Assembly: GCF_003261175.1 (NCBI RefSeq)
Contig: NZ_QLNP01000062.1
Coordinates: forward strand, 1 to 64,000
Direction of reading: 5' to 3'
DNA from: Arthrobacter globiformis
GTDB taxonomy: Bacteria; Actinomycetota; Actinomycetes; Actinomycetales; Micrococcaceae
Length of the DNA stretch: 64,000 nt
Shown: positions 49,300-57,833 of the stretch, one piece after another
Numbering within the stretch: the stretch's first letter is position 1
How the letters are laid out: each line of letters opens with the position of its first letter
Position numbers and translations under genes: made by a program
Notes under the pieces: generated by a model
Seen by the model: the letters and a program-made list of their open reading frames with translations, nothing else
Told to the model about the DNA's origin: nothing
Database searches by the model: none

Positions 49300-50409
49300 T
49301 CAGGCCGCGCGGGCTGCCGGGACGGCTGCCAGAACCTGGAGCACGCGGTCGTTGGAGGCGGGGTCGGCAACTGTGATCCGGATGCCGTCGCCCTGGTAGG
49401 CGCGGACCATGATGTCCGCCTGGTCGAATGCGGCCACGAGCCTCGCCCGGAGGTCATCGGCGGCCCGGATCCACAGGAAGTTGCCCTGGCTCGGCTGCAG
49501 CTTCCAACCCTGGGCCGCCAGCTGCGCGGCTAGCCGCGAGCGCTCTTCCTTGACGACGGCGACCCTCGCCTGCATCTCGTCCGTCGCGTCCAGCGAGGCG
49601 ATGGCAGCCTTCTGGGCCAGGGCCGTCACGGCGAACGGAATGGCAGTCCTGCGCAGTCCCTCGGCGATTGCCGGGGCGGCCACGGCGTATCCCACGCGCA
49701 GGCCGGCGAGCCCGTAGGCCTTCGAGAAGGTGCGGAGGATGCACACGTTGGGGTACTCACGGTAGAGCGCCAGGGAGTCGGGCCCGGTGCCCGCCACGGC
49801 GTATTCCACGTAGGCCTCGTCGATCACCACGAGGATGTCCGAGCGGATGGACCGGAGGAACGCCTCGATGCGTCCATGGCCGATGGGGACGCCGGTCGGG
49901 TTGTTGGGGGTGCAGAGCAGGACCACTTTGGTCCGCTCGGTGACGGCTGCCGCCATGGCGTCGAGGTCGTGGCCTTCGGCATCGTCCAGCGGTATGCGAA
50001 CGGCCCGGGCGCCGGCCAGCTCCACCAGGATGGGGTATGCCTCGAAGCTCCGCCACGCGAAGATCACTTCATCCCCGGCGTCGCAAAGCCCGGTGATGAC
50101 CTGCTGGAGGACGCCGACGCTGCCGGGTCCCACCGCGACTTCCCCCGCGCTGACGCCGAGGTGCCCGGCGATCCGTTCGCGGAGTTCGACGGCGGCCATG
50201 TCCGGGTAGCGGTTCATCCTGCCGGCCGCTTCGGCCACCGCAGCGGCGGCCGCGGGCAGGGGTTCGTAGTGGCTTTCATTGCTGGCGAGGGCCGCGATGT
50301 CCTCGCCAGCACTGCGCCGGCCCGGGACGTAGGACGGCAGGCCGGAGACCGCTGCACGCAGGACGGGGTGCGCGGTTTCGGCTGCTGTCAGGATCTGATC
50401 AGTGGTCAT
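49300..50409 (-). CDS. Histidinol-phosphate/aromatic aminotransferase family
   Basis: 369 residues. Fold-type I PLP enzyme: LASNESHYEPLPAAAAAVAE, RYPDMAAVELRERIAGHLGV, VLLCTPNNPTGVPIG (Asn ligand), VVIDEAYVEYA (Asp), and FSKAYGLAGLRVGYAVAAP with the Schiff-base Lys about 227, plus the Arg of GIRITVAD near the C-terminus. It resembles HisC/Pat enzymes, which transaminate histidinol phosphate or aromatic amino acids. Placed beside a permease and divergent from an Lrp/AsnC regulator, it more probably degrades an amino acid than makes histidine. Confidence 0.88.
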   Translation of the reverse strand: MTTDQILTAAETAHPVLRAAVSGLPSYVPGRRSAGEDIAALASNESHYEPLPAAAAAVAEAAGRMNRYPDMAAVELRERIAGHLGVSAGEVAVGPGSVGVLQQVITGLCDAGDEVIFAWRSFEAYPILVELAGARAVRIPLDDAEGHDLDAMAAAVTERTKVVLLCTPNNPTGVPIGHGRIEAFLRSIRSDILVVIDEAYVEYAVAGTGPDSLALYREYPNVCILRTFSKAYGLAGLRVGYAVAAPAIAEGLRRTAIPFAVTALAQKAAIASLDATDEMQARVAVVKEERSRLAAQLAAQGWKLQPSQGNFLWIRAADDLRARLVAAFDQADIMVRAYQGDGIRITVADPASNDRVLQVLAAVPAARAA

Positions 50410-50502
50410 GAGGCTTGATCATGGAAGTGACGCGGGCCACATTGCAAGATACTCTGGTTTCCTTGGGATTTCTGCTCAACTTCTATCGTTTGTGGTGAAA
50501 AT

Positions 50503-51006
50503 GTGACCATCCCCACTCCCCGCACCTTTGATTCTTTGGATGCCAGGATCATTCTTGCGCTCGACAAGGACCCGGAAGCCAGCGCGCTGGCACTGTCCCG
50601 GACGCTCGGCGTCGCCCGGAACACCGTGCACGCGCGCCTGGCGAAGCTCCAGAGCGGCGGCGCGCTCAGGTCCTTCAGCCGGAGGCTGGACCCCGCAGCG
50701 CTGGGCTACGGGCTGCTGGCGTTTCTCTCCCTCGCCATCAGCCAGGCCCGCGCCAAGTCGGTTGAAAGCGGGCTCGAAGCGATTCCGGAGGTCATCGAGG
50801 TGCATGCCACCACGGGGGATGCGGACCTCATGGCCAAGGTGGTGGCGCGGGACACGGCCGATCTCTACCGGATCACCAACCAGATCCTGGAAATCGACGG
50901 GATCCAGCGGACCAGCACGGCCATCTCCGTCGTGGAGCTCATGCCGCCCCGCTACGACGGCCTGCTCGCCCGGCTGTCACAGCAGGAGAACCGCCAACTT
51001 GGCTAG
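50503..51006 (+). CDS. Lrp/AsnC-family regulator
   Basis: 167 residues, GTG start. Helix-turn-helix: LDARIILALDKDPEASALAL, then SRTLGVARNTVHARLAKLQS. C-terminal RAM domain: LLAFLSLAISQARAKSVESG, then IPEVIEVHATTGDADLMAKV and LYRITNQILEIDGIQRTSTA. It is divergent from the aminotransferase/permease genes and upstream of the ThDP enzyme on the same strand, so it probably senses an amino acid and controls both. Confidence 0.9.
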   Translation: MTIPTPRTFDSLDARIILALDKDPEASALALSRTLGVARNTVHARLAKLQSGGALRSFSRRLDPAALGYGLLAFLSLAISQARAKSVESGLEAIPEVIEVHATTGDADLMAKVVARDTADLYRITNQILEIDGIQRTSTAISVVELMPPRYDGLLARLSQQENRQLG

Positions 51007-51127
51007 GGCAAAAAGTGACCGCACCACCACTGGGCATATTTTCAGTAGGTGCAGCAAGAAACTGCCAAAAGTACCAACAAATATTCAGTGTGTTGCTAAT
51101 CCTTGGCCCAGATTCGACGATTCCTGC

Positions 51128-52807
51128 ATGACTTCTCTTACAGTGTCCGGCCGGGTGGCGCAGGTTCTCAGCAGCTATCTCAGCGATGTGTTCGGTGTGA
51201 TGGGCAACGGCAACGTCTACTTCCTGGACGCCGCCGAGAAGGCGGGCCTCCGCTTCACCGCAGTACGCCATGAGGGCGCCGCAATCGCTGCGGCGGACGC
51301 CTACTACCGGGCATCGGGACGCCTCGCGGCGGGAACCACCACCTACGGCCCCGGTTACACCAACGCCCTGACGGCCCTCGCGGAAGCGGTCAGGGCGCAG
51401 ATCCCCACCGTGCTCGTCACCGGGGACGCCCCGAGCGGCGGCGCCCGTCCCTGGGACGTGGACCAGGCGGCAATCGCCGCCGGGCTGGGAGCGGCGACGT
51501 TCACGGTCACCCGTGAAGCCGCGGGCTCCATCACGCAGGAAGCGGTGGAGTACGCACTTGCCCGGCGGACCGCCGTCGTCATCGCCATCCCGTACGACCT
51601 GGCGGCCGTTGCGGCGGCGGACGAAGAGCTTCCCGCGCCGACACTGGCGGCTGCCGTGAGGGACGACGCCGACGGCGGACTCGGCCGGGCGGCCGAACTT
51701 CTGGCCGGGGCAAAGCGGCCGCTCATCCTTGCCGGCCGCGGAGCGCACCTCGCCGGAGCCGGCCCCGAACTCCGGGAACTGGCCGACCGCCTCGGGGCGC
51801 TTACCGCCGGGACGGCACTGGCGCTGAACCTGCTGCAGGGCGAGGGTTACCTCGGCGTCGCGGGCGGTTTCGGCACGGATACCGCCGCCGGGCTCATGCG
51901 CGAGGCGGACGTGGTGCTCGTGGCGGGGGCAAGCCTGAGCCCGTTCACCATGCGCTTCGGGCACCTGATCGGCCCGGACGCCACCGTGATCCAAATCGAC
52001 GCCGGCATGGAGCCGACTAACCCGCGGGTGGACCTGTTCGTCACTGCGGACGCGAAGGCCGCCGCGGGCCGGCTCCTCCGCCTGCTGGATGCCGCCGCCC
52101 TCTCCGGGGCCGGGGCATCGAAGGCCTGGCGCGCGGAAGCACTCAAGCGCCTGGCCGAAGGACCCTGCCACCACCCCGGCACCGCGGAGACCCCGGACGG
52201 CCGCCTTGACCCCCGCGCGCTTGCCACGGCACTGGATGCCGTCCTGCCGGAACGCCGCACCGTGGTCCAGGACGGCGGGCACTTCTTGGGCTGGGCACCC
52301 ATGTACTGGCGCATCCCGCGCCCCCAGGACCTGGTCATGGTGGGAACCGCCTTCCAGTCGATCGGGCTCGGCCTCGCCAGCGCCGTCGGGGCCGCCCGGG
52401 CAGTGGACGACGGCAACACCCTGGTGCTGGCCGCGGGCGACGGCGGATTCCTGATGGGCCTGTCCGACCTGGAGTCGCTCGTGGGCGCGGCGAGCAGCGC
52501 CGTCGTCGTGATCTATAACGACGCCGCCTACGGGGCCGAGATTCATCAGTACGGCTCCCAGGGCCTGACCGAAAAGCCCATGCTGATCCCCGAGGTGGAC
52601 TTCAGCGGAATCGCCCGCGCGATCGGGGCGGAATCCGCGATCATCCGCACCCTGTCGGACCTTTCCGCGCTCACGGACTGGATCGACGCCGGCGCAAAGG
52701 GCACCTTCGTGGCCGACTGCCGCATCACCACGAGCGTCCGGGCCCCGTGGCTGAGCGAATGGATGCAGGCGAAGGAGACCGCTGCAAAGGAGACGGTCGC
52801 CGGCTAG
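51128..52807 (+). CDS. Thiamine-diphosphate-dependent enzyme (acetolactate synthase/2-keto acid decarboxylase-like)
   Basis: 559 residues from the ATG at 51128. The N-terminal Pyr domain contains the catalytic Glu in AVRHEGAAIAAADAYYRASG; the middle domain has RPLILAGRGAHLAGAGPELR, then DVVLVAGASLSPFTMRFG; the PP domain has the Mg/ThDP motif LAAGDGGFLMGLSDLESLVG, then IYNDAAYG. No FAD-specific features stand out. Members include acetolactate synthase and decarboxylases of indole- or phenylpyruvate. After an aminotransferase and an AsnC regulator, decarboxylation of the 2-keto acid made by transamination is a reasonable inference. Confidence 0.85.
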   Translation: MTSLTVSGRVAQVLSSYLSDVFGVMGNGNVYFLDAAEKAGLRFTAVRHEGAAIAAADAYYRASGRLAAGTTTYGPGYTNALTALAEAVRAQIPTVLVTGDAPSGGARPWDVDQAAIAAGLGAATFTVTREAAGSITQEAVEYALARRTAVVIAIPYDLAAVAAADEELPAPTLAAAVRDDADGGLGRAAELLAGAKRPLILAGRGAHLAGAGPELRELADRLGALTAGTALALNLLQGEGYLGVAGGFGTDTAAGLMREADVVLVAGASLSPFTMRFGHLIGPDATVIQIDAGMEPTNPRVDLFVTADAKAAAGRLLRLLDAAALSGAGASKAWRAEALKRLAEGPCHHPGTAETPDGRLDPRALATALDAVLPERRTVVQDGGHFLGWAPMYWRIPRPQDLVMVGTAFQSIGLGLASAVGAARAVDDGNTLVLAAGDGGFLMGLSDLESLVGAASSAVVVIYNDAAYGAEIHQYGSQGLTEKPMLIPEVDFSGIARAIGAESAIIRTLSDLSALTDWIDAGAKGTFVADCRITTSVRAPWLSEWMQAKETAAKETVAG

Positions 52808-52829
52808 GTGCCATCGGGTCGATCGGGCG

Positions 52830-53270
52830 TCAGCTGCCTTTCTTCAGTTCCTCGGCGAGCATCACGATGATCCCGCTGGGACCGCGGAGGTACGTGAGTT
52901 TGTAGAGGTCGGCGTAGGTCCCCACGCCGCGTAGCGGGTAGCATCCGTGCTTTGCAGCTATCTCAAGGGCCTCATCGATGTCGTCTACAGAGAAGGCCAC
53001 GCGGTGCATGCCGATGTCGTTGGGACGCGTCGGCTCCGACTCGATCGCCTCGGGATGGATGTATTCGAAGAGCTCAAGTTGACCATGACCGTCCGGGGTC
53101 TCGAGCATCGCGATTTTGGCGTGGTTTCCGTCAAGTCCAACTGCAGTATCGGTCCACTCGCCGCTGACCGTGTCACGGCCGACGACTTTGAGACCGAGAT
53201 CGGTGAAAAAGGCGATTGCTGCTTCGATGTCGCGGACAGCGATACCCACATTCTCAAGTTTGATGGCCAT
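52830..53270 (-). CDS. VOC-superfamily (glyoxalase/dioxygenase-like) protein
   Basis: 146 residues, two beta-alpha-beta-beta-beta modules: KLENVGIAVRDIEAAIAFFT, DGHGQLELFEY (metal Glu), then GMHRVAFSVDDIDEALEIAA (metal His) and LTYLRGPSGIIVMLAEEL. The first-module histidine common in glyoxalase I is replaced by Asn (ENVGIAV), so the metal site may differ. It stands alone at the end of the amino-acid module and converges on the ThDP gene. Substrate unknown. Confidence 0.85.
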   Translation of the reverse strand: MAIKLENVGIAVRDIEAAIAFFTDLGLKVVGRDTVSGEWTDTAVGLDGNHAKIAMLETPDGHGQLELFEYIHPEAIESEPTRPNDIGMHRVAFSVDDIDEALEIAAKHGCYPLRGVGTYADLYKLTYLRGPSGIIVMLAEELKKGS

Positions 53271-53418
53271 GCGTTGAAAGCTACCAAGGCGGAGCGATTA
53301 GCTCCAGTGACGAGGCGCCACTGGCCTCGGATGGACCGGCCCCGAGTACAGGGGCCGGCGACAGGCAGGGGCTACAGTCAAGGAAGAACGAGAAGGCTGG
53401 GAGCGGGCAGGAGGGCAC

Positions 53419-54051
53419 ATGGCGCGGACGGATTTTGATCCGGCGCAGATGTCACCGCGGGATTTCTATCAGTTGTTGACAGCGGTGGTGGTTCCGAGAC
53501 CGATCGCCTGGGTGTCCACTACCTCGGTGGAGGGCGTGGACAATCTGGCGCCGCATTCGTTCTATACGGTGGCGTCTGTGGATCCGCCCATTGTCCAGTT
53601 CACTTCGGTGGGCGAGAAGGATTCGCTGCGCAACATCGAGGCACAGGGTGAGTTCGTCGTGAACCTCACCCCGGCCTCCCTGTTTGAAGAGGTCAATGCC
53701 ACCGGGACGGACTTTCCGCCGAAGACGAGTGAGTTCGACGCCGTTGGTTTATCCCGGGAACCGAGCGCCGTGGTGCGTCCTCCGCGGGTGCAGGATTCGC
53801 CTGTGGCCCTGGAGTGCCGGCTGCACAGCACCTTACCGTTGGGCAATTGCACGCTGGTGTTTGGTGAGGTGGTCTACGCGGTCGTGTCCACGCACGTGCT
53901 GGAGGGTGACCATCCGCAGATTGATCTCTTGGAGCCGTTGTCCCGGCTGGGGCGCAATGAGTGGGGGACGCTTGGGCCGATCCAGGAGATCCGCCGCATC
54001 CGTGCAAAGGACTGGCCGGGTCACTTTGGCCGGGCTGGCCAGGATGAGTGA
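53419..54051 (+). CDS. Flavin reductase-like (FMN-binding split barrel) protein
   Basis: 210 residues. RPIAWVSTTSVEGVDNLAPH, then SFYTVASVDPPIVQFTSVGE, SLRNIEAQGEFVVNLTPAS and ALECRLHSTLPLGNCTLVFG, with VVSTHVLEGDHPQIDLLEPL match the flavin-reductase/DIM6-NTAB family that binds FMN at a dimer interface. It lacks a partner oxygenase in the window, so its electron acceptor is unknown. GGGCAGGAGG lies upstream of the ATG. Confidence 0.88.
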   Translation: MARTDFDPAQMSPRDFYQLLTAVVVPRPIAWVSTTSVEGVDNLAPHSFYTVASVDPPIVQFTSVGEKDSLRNIEAQGEFVVNLTPASLFEEVNATGTDFPPKTSEFDAVGLSREPSAVVRPPRVQDSPVALECRLHSTLPLGNCTLVFGEVVYAVVSTHVLEGDHPQIDLLEPLSRLGRNEWGTLGPIQEIRRIRAKDWPGHFGRAGQDE

Positions 54052-54077
54052 AAGCAGAGTCTGCCGATCACCTCGAC

Positions 54078-54587
54078 TTAGGCTCCCTTCGTCCTGGCTT
54101 GGACCAAGTTGGCGAAGGGCAGCTTTCCGTAAGTCCTGACGAATTCCGCGTGGTACTCGGCTTCGGCATTGTTCAGCTCCTCCGCTGCCAGCTCCTTCCA
54201 CGCGATAATGAGCGACTGAGAGCCGGCGAGTTGCCAGATGAGCCGCCCGTCCCAATGGCCAACAGGCTTCCCGCGGCCGAAGTCAGTGAACTCTTGAATA
54301 TGCTTTCGCAGTCCGCGGTTGCCCGTGCTTCCTGGGCCGGCTTTTCCGATGTAGAGGACATCCGCGTTTTCGATCCACTCCGCGTTCAGGGCAGGTTTGG
54401 GCAGGGATGGATCCCGCTTCTTGAAGCGGGCTCCCACGCTCTTCGCAAGGAACACCCGCTCGAAGCCCTCGGGTTTGAGCACTACATAGAGTCCGGGGGC
54501 CCGTGGAACCCGGTTGATATCCAGCTGATCAAACGATCTGAACCCGGCGAACGCGTCGTCTTTCAGCGTCTGTTTGTTGATCGGCAA
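54078..54587 (-). CDS. GIY-YIG-like hypothetical protein
   Basis: 169 residues. RAPGLYVVLKPEGFERVFLA corresponds to a GIY-type strand, and NADVLYIGKAGPGSTGNRGL to the YIG strand plus the following Arg region; further on, HWDGRLIWQLAGSQSLIIAW, then ELNNAEAEYHAEFVRTYGKL contains a candidate catalytic Glu. The fold therefore resembles a stand-alone GIY-YIG nuclease domain with an insertion between the first two strands. Such proteins are often found in variable genome regions. Function not established. Confidence 0.65.
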   Translation of the reverse strand: MPINKQTLKDDAFAGFRSFDQLDINRVPRAPGLYVVLKPEGFERVFLAKSVGARFKKRDPSLPKPALNAEWIENADVLYIGKAGPGSTGNRGLRKHIQEFTDFGRGKPVGHWDGRLIWQLAGSQSLIIAWKELAAEELNNAEAEYHAEFVRTYGKLPFANLVQARTKGA

Positions 54588-54652
54588 TGCGTGTTCCTTA
54601 AGTTTCTCTGGGCTAGACGGACCAGCTTACGGGCAGGCCTGCGACATGGATA

Positions 54653-55157
54653 ATGATCGGATCCGACCGCGATAGTAGGGTGCGGAGCGAAGCAGACAGG
54701 CTCTTAGGCATCGCAGTGAAGTACGGCTATGGCTCGACCGACGCATTCGGCCGGGCGTTCCGGTCGGTGCATGGCGCCGGCCCCGCTGACGTGCGCCGGA
54801 ACGGCGCCCCCCCTCGTACTCAACATCGGGCCTGCTCCAGGTGAGCGCGGGTGTCGATCCGGACTACACGGAGGGCAGCGAACTGACCTACCTCCGCGGC
54901 GTCGCCGTCGCCGAAAAGACGCCGGTGCCCGAGGAGCTCGACGCTATCGAGGTTCCTGCCGGTACCTGGGCGGTGTTCAAAGCCGAATGCGAGTACCCGG
55001 CGGTCCTGCAGTCCACGTGGGCGGCCACAGCCACCGACTGGTTCCCGTCAAGTCCGTGGCGGCTCCGGCCCGGACCCTCGATCGTGGCGGTCCTTGACTG
55101 CGCCGCCGGCTTCAGACGGCCAGCTGCGAATTGAGGCTCCCGGTAGAAGGCGCCTAG
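54653..55157 (+). pseudogene. AraC-family regulator with GyrI-like domain, decayed
   Basis: The first part encodes the end of an AraC helix-turn-helix (ADRLLGIAVKYGYGSTDAFG, then RAFRSVHGAGPADVRR). A frame change and an internal deletion follow. From 54841 the GyrI/effector-binding domain is readable (YTEGSELTYLRG, then LDAIEVPAGTWAVFKAECEY, LQSTWAATATDWFPSSPWRL). A one-base loss near 55110 moves the normal C-terminus TASCELRLPVEGA into another frame, ending at 55157. The N-terminal HTH half and the linker are missing. At least two frameshifts and a deletion make it non-functional. Confidence 0.8.
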
Positions 55158-55459
55158 CCGAGCAGCCGCGCGATCGGCGACATCTTGCTGCTTGCAATCG
55201 GGCTGCCACCGGTTAATGCCTGACCGATTGCGGGCCTGGTGTTGCGCCCTGCCCTGACAGGCGAATCAGTGACCGGACCACGAGTGCGGCGGCAGCAATC
55301 GGTGCGATGAAGGGGCCATTGCCGCCTCCCCCGTTGATGGTGCATCTGGTGCTGTAGTGCCCCCGGCAAAGCATGCGGCGGCACAAATGAATAGCAAGAA
55401 TAGGCCCGCCGGCCCCAAGGGGGCTTTACAGGCTAACTACTTAGACTCACAATATAGTC
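55158..55459. other. Intergenic stretch, no gene recognised
   Basis: About 300 bp. Short minus-strand frames contain signal-peptide-like hydrophobic sequence (LFLLFICAAACFAGG) but lack continuity and a ribosome site, suggesting the scar of a small secreted protein. A TATAGT hexamer at 55453-55458 abuts the PadR start; TTTACA at 55425-55430 could be its -35 only with a suboptimal spacer. Confidence 0.4.
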
Positions 55460-55846
55460 ATGGATGTTTCAACTTCAGCGTCCGAAACCGCCGGGGGCAC
55501 CCAATGGCCAAGCGACTGGCTTCGAGCAACGCTGGGTTTCCTTGCCCTCCGCGCACTATCCGCCGGGCCGTCCTACGGTTACGCCATCATCAGTGAACTC
55601 GAGCGCAACGGGTTCGGCACGATCAAAGGCGGCACTCTGTATCCGCTTCTCACCCGATACCAGGCCGCCGGCATGGTAACCACCGAATGGAAGGCTGGTG
55701 ACGGCGGCCCCGGCCGAAAGTACTTCGCACTGACCGATTACGGCCGCGCCGAGCTCACCCGCCTCAGCGCTGACTGGCTACGCTTCACCAACCTCAGCAC
55801 CCACTACCTCGGCCCCGAGGCGCACACAAAGGAGTCCTCCACATGA
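55460..55846 (+). CDS. PadR-family transcriptional regulator
   Basis: 128 residues. PadR winged helix: WLRATLGFLALRALSAGPSY, then GYAIISELERNGFGTIKGGT, LYPLLTRYQAAGMVTTEWKA and GPGRKYFALTDYGRAELTRL. It carries an N-terminal serine/threonine-rich extension of about 15 residues. It overlaps the next gene (ATGATG/TGA, 55843-55846), the usual pairing of PadR with a HAAS-type membrane protein. TATAGT lies immediately before the ATG, so if that is the -10 the true start would be internal; no good alternative start is visible. Confidence 0.88.
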   Translation: MDVSTSASETAGGTQWPSDWLRATLGFLALRALSAGPSYGYAIISELERNGFGTIKGGTLYPLLTRYQAAGMVTTEWKAGDGGPGRKYFALTDYGRAELTRLSADWLRFTNLSTHYLGPEAHTKESST

Positions 55847-56556
55847 TGCATGAGACCACCGATAAGAAATGGTTCGACGACCTCATTCTGGAACTTCGCC
55901 TGCGCCAGGTGCACGGGAGCGCCATCGGTGACACCGTGGCAAGCGCGCAGGAACTCCTCGCTGACACCGGCCAGCCGGCTGAGGAAGCATTCGGACCGGC
56001 CCGGGCCTATGCCGCTGCGCTCGAGCTACCCACTGCACCGCAACATGAGTGGGTGCGGAGGGCACTCTGGCCGGCGCTGCTCGGGCTGCTGGCCTTCCTT
56101 GTCTTCAATCAGGCAGTCGTGTCCGCGGTCCGGTCGGAGCAGATGCTGGTTTCTCCCCTGCAGTTGGCTCTTGTTGCCACACCAGTCGTGCTCATAGCCT
56201 TACTACCGCTATATCTCGCCGCCGCCATCCGACGCATCTGGGTACTTATCACCCTGAGTGCAATCTGCGCGCTGGCCGGGCTCCTCTCCGGCGTCGCAGC
56301 CCCGACGACCCAAGCCGAAGCCTGGCTGACGATTGATCCGCTGCCTTGGCTGATCGTGAGCGCCCTAACCATGGTGGTTCTGTCGATCATGAACACCATC
56401 CGATCCTCCCGGCCTAACAACGACGACATCCCCGACCCGCGCTCCGCCACCACGCACAGCAGCGGAACCGGAACGAAAATAATAGTGCTGATCACCAACT
56501 GGCTTTTTCCCATACTCGCTCTGGCCATGCTCGGCCTCGCATTTTCTTTCCGCTGA
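55843..56556 (+). CDS. HAAS-like membrane protein paired with PadR
   Basis: 237 residues; AAGGAG lies upstream. The N-terminal 55 residues (KKWFDDLILELRLRQVHGSA, then IGDTVASAQELLADTGQPAE and EAFGPARAYAAALE) resemble the HAAS helical domain. Five hydrophobic segments follow (about 75-95, 105-127, 132-150, 165-185 and a C-terminal one ending FSFR). Such PadR-HAAS pairs usually accompany export or envelope genes; none is adjacent here. Function unknown. Confidence 0.8.
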   Translation: MMHETTDKKWFDDLILELRLRQVHGSAIGDTVASAQELLADTGQPAEEAFGPARAYAAALELPTAPQHEWVRRALWPALLGLLAFLVFNQAVVSAVRSEQMLVSPLQLALVATPVVLIALLPLYLAAAIRRIWVLITLSAICALAGLLSGVAAPTTQAEAWLTIDPLPWLIVSALTMVVLSIMNTIRSSRPNNDDIPDPRSATTHSSGTGTKIIVLITNWLFPILALAMLGLAFSFR

Positions 56557-57227
56557 ACCTGCCTGAAGGCTCAGGGTGCCGCGCGTTGACGTCAAGCGCC
56601 TAGGACAATGCGACTGCAGGCCCAGCTCCTTCTGCTGCGGTTGCGGCACAGGGCGACCACAGGGTGGCCGGGTTCTGGGGCCGGCGAGTGCCAGATTCGC
56701 CGGAGTCAACCCGGTCCGAGCCGGGCCAAGCTGCTGGACCTGCGAGCCAGGGACCCGGTGCTGGTCCTCACGCAGTACGTCCGGCATGCCAGCCGGCCGT
56801 TCGATCCGGCCAAGTGCCTCATCGCCGACCGTTCAGGCCACCTCGCCGCTATGCAGTCCGTCCAGTACTGACGGCACGCCTAAATCATTCGCAGATACGC
56901 TCTTTTAGATACTGATTCGATCACTTTTGACGGCGTTCTGTGGCCGTTTGGTGGCGTCTTCAGGAGGATGCGACGCGGCTATTCCTGAGTCCTCGCAGCC
57001 GTCCATGCCCGGGACGTGTGAGATCGTCGGCAACGTGCGCCTGGCCGCTCCAACGTGTCTCGTAACTGACGGTGGATACACGGGGCGAGTTCAGGCGGTG
57101 AGTGCAACACCCTGAATTCTGTGGGGTGTCGTCAATGGGCAGGCCGTGGTCCCCGTTGAGTGTTCGTTTAGCGTTCTGGGAGGGGCTGGATGCCGATTAC
57201 GGGCTTGCCTCAGCCGAAGTGCTTGTG
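56557..57227. other. Degraded intergenic stretch
   Basis: About 670 bp without a convincing gene. At 56735-56860 one plus frame reads LLDLRARDPVLVLTQYVRHA followed by SRPFDPAKCLIADRSG, which resembles the end of a GntR-family UTRA effector domain, but no helix-turn-helix or start accompanies it. The rest shows no recognisable coding, RNA or repeat signal. It is consistent with a decayed accessory region. Confidence 0.45.
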
Positions 57228-57539
57228 TCAGGAGTGGCGGAGGAACCAGGAACGGCCTCGCCGCAGCGCGCGATACAGTCTTTTGACGGACCGAGACGAT
57301 GCTTCGGTGCCGACATCTTGGAATGACCCCATTCCGCCTCGGTAGAGACTGCCGAGAGCATTTGCGGCGGCCCCACGCAGAACGCGCCGGTTCGTGATGC
57401 CAGCGAATTGTTCATCGAGCCAGTCTGCGGCGTGGGCCCGTTGGTTGTCCTGCTCCAATCGTGCGACGGAACGTACCTCTGTGACTGCGGAGATGATTTC
57501 GTCCCGGACGGCTTCGACGGTTCGGGGCTTGGGGCTCAT
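57228..57539 (-). CDS. Small hypothetical helical protein
   Basis: 103 residues. Charged and helical throughout: VEAVRDEIISAVTEVRSVAR, LDEQFAGITNRRVLRGAAAN, then ALGSLYRGGMGSFQDVGTEA and a basic end VKRLYRALRRGRSWFLRHS. Regular composition and absence of rare codons support a real gene; no family is recognised. It is isolated in a decayed stretch between the PadR pair and the modular secreted protein. Confidence 0.55.
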   Translation of the reverse strand: MSPKPRTVEAVRDEIISAVTEVRSVARLEQDNQRAHAADWLDEQFAGITNRRVLRGAAANALGSLYRGGMGSFQDVGTEASSRSVKRLYRALRRGRSWFLRHS

Positions 57540-57833
57540 AGATAAATCCTACGTAGAACCGTCTTCATCTAGCGCAACCGGCCATGGCTCCTATCCAACC
57601 CGGGGCGTCTCCAAACCTCTGCGTCTCGAAACGCTAGGGATACGAGGCGCCGCACCGTTCTGCGCCAGCCCATCTCATTGAAGCTATCCCCATTTCGGCT
57701 GCAGCCAAGGCGCGCTCCTGGGTGCTGCAGCAAAGTCCTACCGCTCAGCCTCGAGGGCGCCAGACTGTAGCGGGAACATCTTGCAACGAGTGAGTGCCGG
57801 TGGTCGCACAGCGTTTCTCCGCTCACTATTCGA
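57540..57833. other. Intergenic stretch, nothing recognised
   Basis: About 290 bp between two minus-strand genes. No clear ribosome site, hairpin or conserved motif was found; a short minus-strand frame across 57569-57826 has no family features. Confidence 0.4.

Noticed and set aside
50939-52546. 535-codon minus-strand frame opposite the ThDP enzyme
   Set aside because: Antisense shadow; the plus strand carries complete ThDP motifs.
55154-55384. Minus-strand frame with signal-like sequence
   Set aside because: The hydrophobic segment and the open frame are in different frames; no coherent protein.
56576-56915. Plus-strand frames resembling a small gene
   Set aside because: Only a faint UTRA-like ending is visible in one frame, with no start, helix-turn-helix or ribosome site; noted as a possible remnant only.
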